Part shown: piece after piece, positions 5,459-7,372 of the stretch
Layout of the letters: each line of letters starts with the position of its first letter
Numbering within the stretch: the first letter of the stretch is position 1
Origin: an uncultured Syntrophomonadaceae bacterium
GTDB taxonomy: Bacteria; Bacillota; Syntrophomonadia; Syntrophomonadales; Syntrophomonadaceae
Assembly (NCBI GenBank): GCA_944391275.1
Contig: CALXSZ010000173.1
Location: forward strand, 1 to 7,372
DNA length: 7,372 bases
Reading direction: 5' to 3'
The notes under the pieces: model-generated
What the model was told of the DNA's origin: nothing
What the model saw: only the letters and a program-made list of their open reading frames with translations
Database searches by the model: none
Program-made: the position numbers and the translations under genes

Positions 5459-6853
5459 GTGTTAACCTATTCTTTTGCAGAAAATTCCAACATCATAAAA
5501 TATGAGTATCTTTATCGGTGTATTAAGCGAGACATTTTACAGGGGGTTCTCCAGCCGGACGTTCGACTTCCATCAAAAAGGGCCTTTGCGAAAAATCAAA
5601 ATGTCAGCGTATCAACGATTGAAAACGCTTATGCACAGCTCTTGCTCGAAGGTTTTATTTATAGCAAACCGCGTAGCTTTTTTTATGTGAGTTCATTTAT
5701 TCGTCCAGTTATGAGGAAATCTATAATAGATAAAAAAATAGAACCGTCTAGCTCGAAAAAAGAGAGAGTCTTTGCCGATCTTGTGAGCAACCGGACGTCT
5801 GCTCATCAATTCCCTTTTGCGACTTGGGCAAAATTGATGCGAGAAGTGATATCGAAGCAGAAAGTTTGGCTAATGACGCCGTCGGAAGGGCAAGGCGTTT
5901 GGCCTTTAAGACAAGCGATTGCCTCACACTTGCGCGCTTTTCGCGGTTTAGAGGTTCATCCTGATCAGATTGTTGTAGGAGCTGGGACGGAGTATTTATA
6001 TGGTCTTCTCATCCAACTGTTGGGACGAGAGAAAAAGTACGCGGTAGAAAATCCAGGATATCCGAAAATTTGGAAGATTTATCAGGCCAATGGGGTTCAG
6101 TGGATTCCGATCGATATGGATCAAAAAGGGTTGTGTCCGGAAAAACTGGAAACAAGCCGCGCGCAAGTTGTTCATTTATCGCCTTCTCATCATTTTCCTA
6201 CTGGGAGAGTGACGCCGGTCGGGCGTCGTTACGAATTGTTTGAATGGGCCTTACAATCACCCGAACGATTCATTATTGAGGATGATTATGACAGTGAATT
6301 TCGCCTTTTGGGAAGTCCGATCTCAACGATGGCCAGTTTAGATGAGGCTGGGAAAGTCGTTTATATGAATACATTCACCAAAAGCCTAACTCCGACGATT
6401 CGTATCAGCTATATGATTCTGCCTTGGGCTTTACTCACTCAATTTCGGGAGAAATTGGGGTTTTATGCCTGTACGGTTTCCAATTTTGAGCAATATACGT
6501 TGGCGCAGTTTATCCAACAGGGTTATCTGGAAAAGCATATTAATCGCATGCGCAATGGATATCGAACGTTGCGGGATCGACTGATTCAATGCATTCAGCA
6601 AAGTCCTTTACAGCGATATGGAGAAATTCAAGAAGAAGAAGCCGGCTTACATTTTCTTTTAAAAGTTCGGACTTCTTATCGGGATGAAGAACTTGTCCAG
6701 CGGGCGGCGAAGCAGCAACTTCGGATTTCCTGTTTATCTCAGTATGACGCAAGGCTGGCTCGTAAGCCAACCCGCACTTTTTTGATTAATTATTCAGGAT
6801 TAGAGCCTGGGAAAATAGAAGAAACGATTATTCGTTTGCAGAAATGCTTATAA
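5459..6853 (+). CDS. MocR/PdxR-type transcriptional regulator (GntR HTH plus aminotransferase-like domain)
   Basis: Numbered from GTG 5459, the protein has 464 residues, the usual MocR length. A GntR-type winged helix-turn-helix spans about 12-78, with LPSKR at 37-41 and recognition-helix sequence VSVSTIENAYAQL. After a short linker, a fold-type I aminotransferase-like domain runs from about 105 to the end. It has GAGTEYLY, ENPGYP, EDDYDSEF (Asp275, Tyr277) and NTFTKSLTPTIR with Lys308 in the PLP-Schiff-base position and Arg315. Spacing of Asp, Tyr, Lys and Arg fits GabR. The protein should therefore bind PLP covalently and act as a DNA-binding sensor rather than an enzyme. Divergence from a B6 kinase gene suggests PdxR-like control of B6 salvage and of itself. 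In-frame ATG 5426 would add 11 residues, but lacks a ribosome site and sits in the promoter/operator region. Confidence 0.9.
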   Translation: MLTYSFAENSNIIKYEYLYRCIKRDILQGVLQPDVRLPSKRAFAKNQNVSVSTIENAYAQLLLEGFIYSKPRSFFYVSSFIRPVMRKSIIDKKIEPSSSKKERVFADLVSNRTSAHQFPFATWAKLMREVISKQKVWLMTPSEGQGVWPLRQAIASHLRAFRGLEVHPDQIVVGAGTEYLYGLLIQLLGREKKYAVENPGYPKIWKIYQANGVQWIPIDMDQKGLCPEKLETSRAQVVHLSPSHHFPTGRVTPVGRRYELFEWALQSPERFIIEDDYDSEFRLLGSPISTMASLDEAGKVVYMNTFTKSLTPTIRISYMILPWALLTQFREKLGFYACTVSNFEQYTLAQFIQQGYLEKHINRMRNGYRTLRDRLIQCIQQSPLQRYGEIQEEEAGLHFLLKVRTSYRDEELVQRAAKQQLRISCLSQYDARLARKPTRTFLINYSGLEPGKIEETIIRLQKCL

Positions 6854-6854
6854 A

Positions 6855-6884
6855 AAAATAGAGAATATCCGTATTCTCTATTTT
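6855..6884. terminator. Bidirectional terminator between MocR and rmlA
   Basis: A perfect 13-bp stem AAAATAGAGAATA (6855-6867) pairs with 6872-6884 around a 4-nt TCCG loop. It begins just after the MocR stop codon. Going plus, the stem ends in TTTT. Going minus, it ends in seven T (opposite 6852-6858). It should stop both MocR and rmlA transcripts, and fits better in the minus direction. Confidence 0.8.
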
Positions 6885-6971
6885 GGGCCAATGTCATATA
6901 AATTTGGTTCTGAAAGACGTGGGAAAAGATGAAACAAATATCGAAAGGAATTAAAAAATGTACCCATCCTT

Positions 6972-7001
6972 TCTCAACATCTCGTAACATCTCTCAACAT
7001 C
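6972..7001. repeat. Three tandem 10-bp units downstream of rmlA
   Basis: TCTCAACATC (6972-6981), TCGTAACATC (6982-6991) and TCTCAACATC (6992-7001) follow one another exactly. The outer units are identical and the middle differs at two positions. The array lies in the 3' untranslated part of the rmlA transcript, 10 bp beyond its stop codon. Confidence 0.7.
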
Positions 7002-7011
7002 CTATGAAAAA

Positions 7012-7372
7012 TTATTTCTCTAGAAGATGTTTCAGGTACTGGCCATATTTGGTATTTTTCATATCCAAAACCAATTTTTCTACTTGTCGCGCATCGATCC
7101 ATCCTTTTTTAAAAGCGATTTCCTCAATACATCCGACATAATGATTTTGCTCATGTTGCAGTTTTTGTACGGTTAAAGCCGATTCTAAAAGCGAATCTTC
7201 GGTTCCCGCGTCCAGCCACGTGAAAGAGGTTCCCAGTTTTATCACGTTTAGTTCGCCCATTGCCAAATAAGCGTTGTTCACTGAAGTTATTTCCAATTCG
7301 CCCCGGGCGGAAGGTTGAACCTGCTTGGCTATTTCAATAACCCGGTTGTCATAAAAATATAATCCCGGAACG
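7012..7372 (-). CDS. rfbA: Glucose-1-phosphate thymidylyltransferase, C-terminal part (cut by window edge)
   Basis: The frame on the minus strand is open to the window edge, so only the last 119 residues are seen. The complete enzyme has about 290. The product (RmlA/RfbA) joins glucose 1-phosphate and dTTP to make dTDP-glucose, the first step to dTDP-L-rhamnose for cell-surface polysaccharides. The fragment starts VPGLYFYDNRVIEIA and continues with PSARGELEITSVNNAYL, FTWLDAGTEDSLLE, CIEEIAFKKGWID and a KYGQYLKHLL tail, all characteristic of RmlA in order. The C-terminus looks complete and no frameshift is seen. Upstream residues with the nucleotide-binding GGxGTRL signature lie outside the window. 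A downstream terminator at 6855-6884 makes this the last gene of its transcript, probably of a rhamnose-synthesis cluster. Confidence 0.93.
   Translation of the reverse strand, partial: VPGLYFYDNRVIEIAKQVQPSARGELEITSVNNAYLAMGELNVIKLGTSFTWLDAGTEDSLLESALTVQKLQHEQNHYVGCIEEIAFKKGWIDARQVEKLVLDMKNTKYGQYLKHLLEK

Noticed and set aside
5459..6853. A true aminotransferase
   Set aside because: The PLP-site residues are present, but the N-terminal GntR-type DNA-binding domain and the divergent B6 kinase context identify a MocR regulator.
6790..6990. 66-residue minus-strand open frame downstream of rmlA
   Set aside because: It crosses the bidirectional terminator and the end of the MocR gene, so it is not a plausible gene.
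6929..7141. 70-residue plus-strand open frame near the right end
   Set aside because: It runs antisense into rmlA, includes the 10-bp repeats, and has only a poor ribosome site.

Overview
The window looks like chromosome of a low-to-moderate GC Bacillota bacterium, probably a clostridial lineage. The support is strong purine-rich Shine-Dalgarno sites, a clostridial-style MocR regulator beginning LTYSF...YEYLY, a C-terminal DUF6273-type domain, and simple hairpin terminators. There is no rRNA, tRNA, CRISPR array, insertion sequence or phage gene.

Layout. (1) Bases 1-3649 hold two co-directional genes 66 bp apart, probably one operon. The first encodes an unrecognised, largely helical protein anchored by a C-terminal membrane helix. 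The second encodes a zinc-ribbon / single membrane helix / TPR-like repeat / DUF6273-like protein. Both appear to be membrane proteins with large soluble parts, and neither has a known function that I can name. (2) Bases 3650-3842 form a 193-bp gap ending in a strong terminator-type hairpin only 17 bp before the next gene. (3) Bases 3843-4478 encode a UPF0126/TRIC-family membrane protein. (4) Convergent to it, on the minus strand, lies a pyridoxal/pyridoxamine kinase gene (4515-5351). (5) Divergent from the kinase gene is a MocR-type (GntR helix-turn-helix plus aminotransferase-like domain) regulator. The 107-bp gap between their start codons contains overlapping divergent promoter candidates, an 8-bp inverted repeat and a 9-bp direct repeat. 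(6) A bidirectional terminator follows, and then the C-terminal 119 residues of RmlA/RfbA (glucose-1-phosphate thymidylyltransferase) on the minus strand, cut by the window edge.

How the genes work together. The clearest functional unit is the divergent kinase/MocR pair. The kinase makes pyridoxal 5'-phosphate (PLP) or its amine form by salvage. MocR proteins bind PLP through an aminotransferase-like domain, so a feedback loop controlling B6 salvage is a well-supported inference. The RmlA fragment marks the end of a probable dTDP-rhamnose / cell-surface polysaccharide locus extending to the right. The left-hand operon is the least explained part of the window and the best candidate for something undescribed. 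No complete new system can be claimed from it alone.
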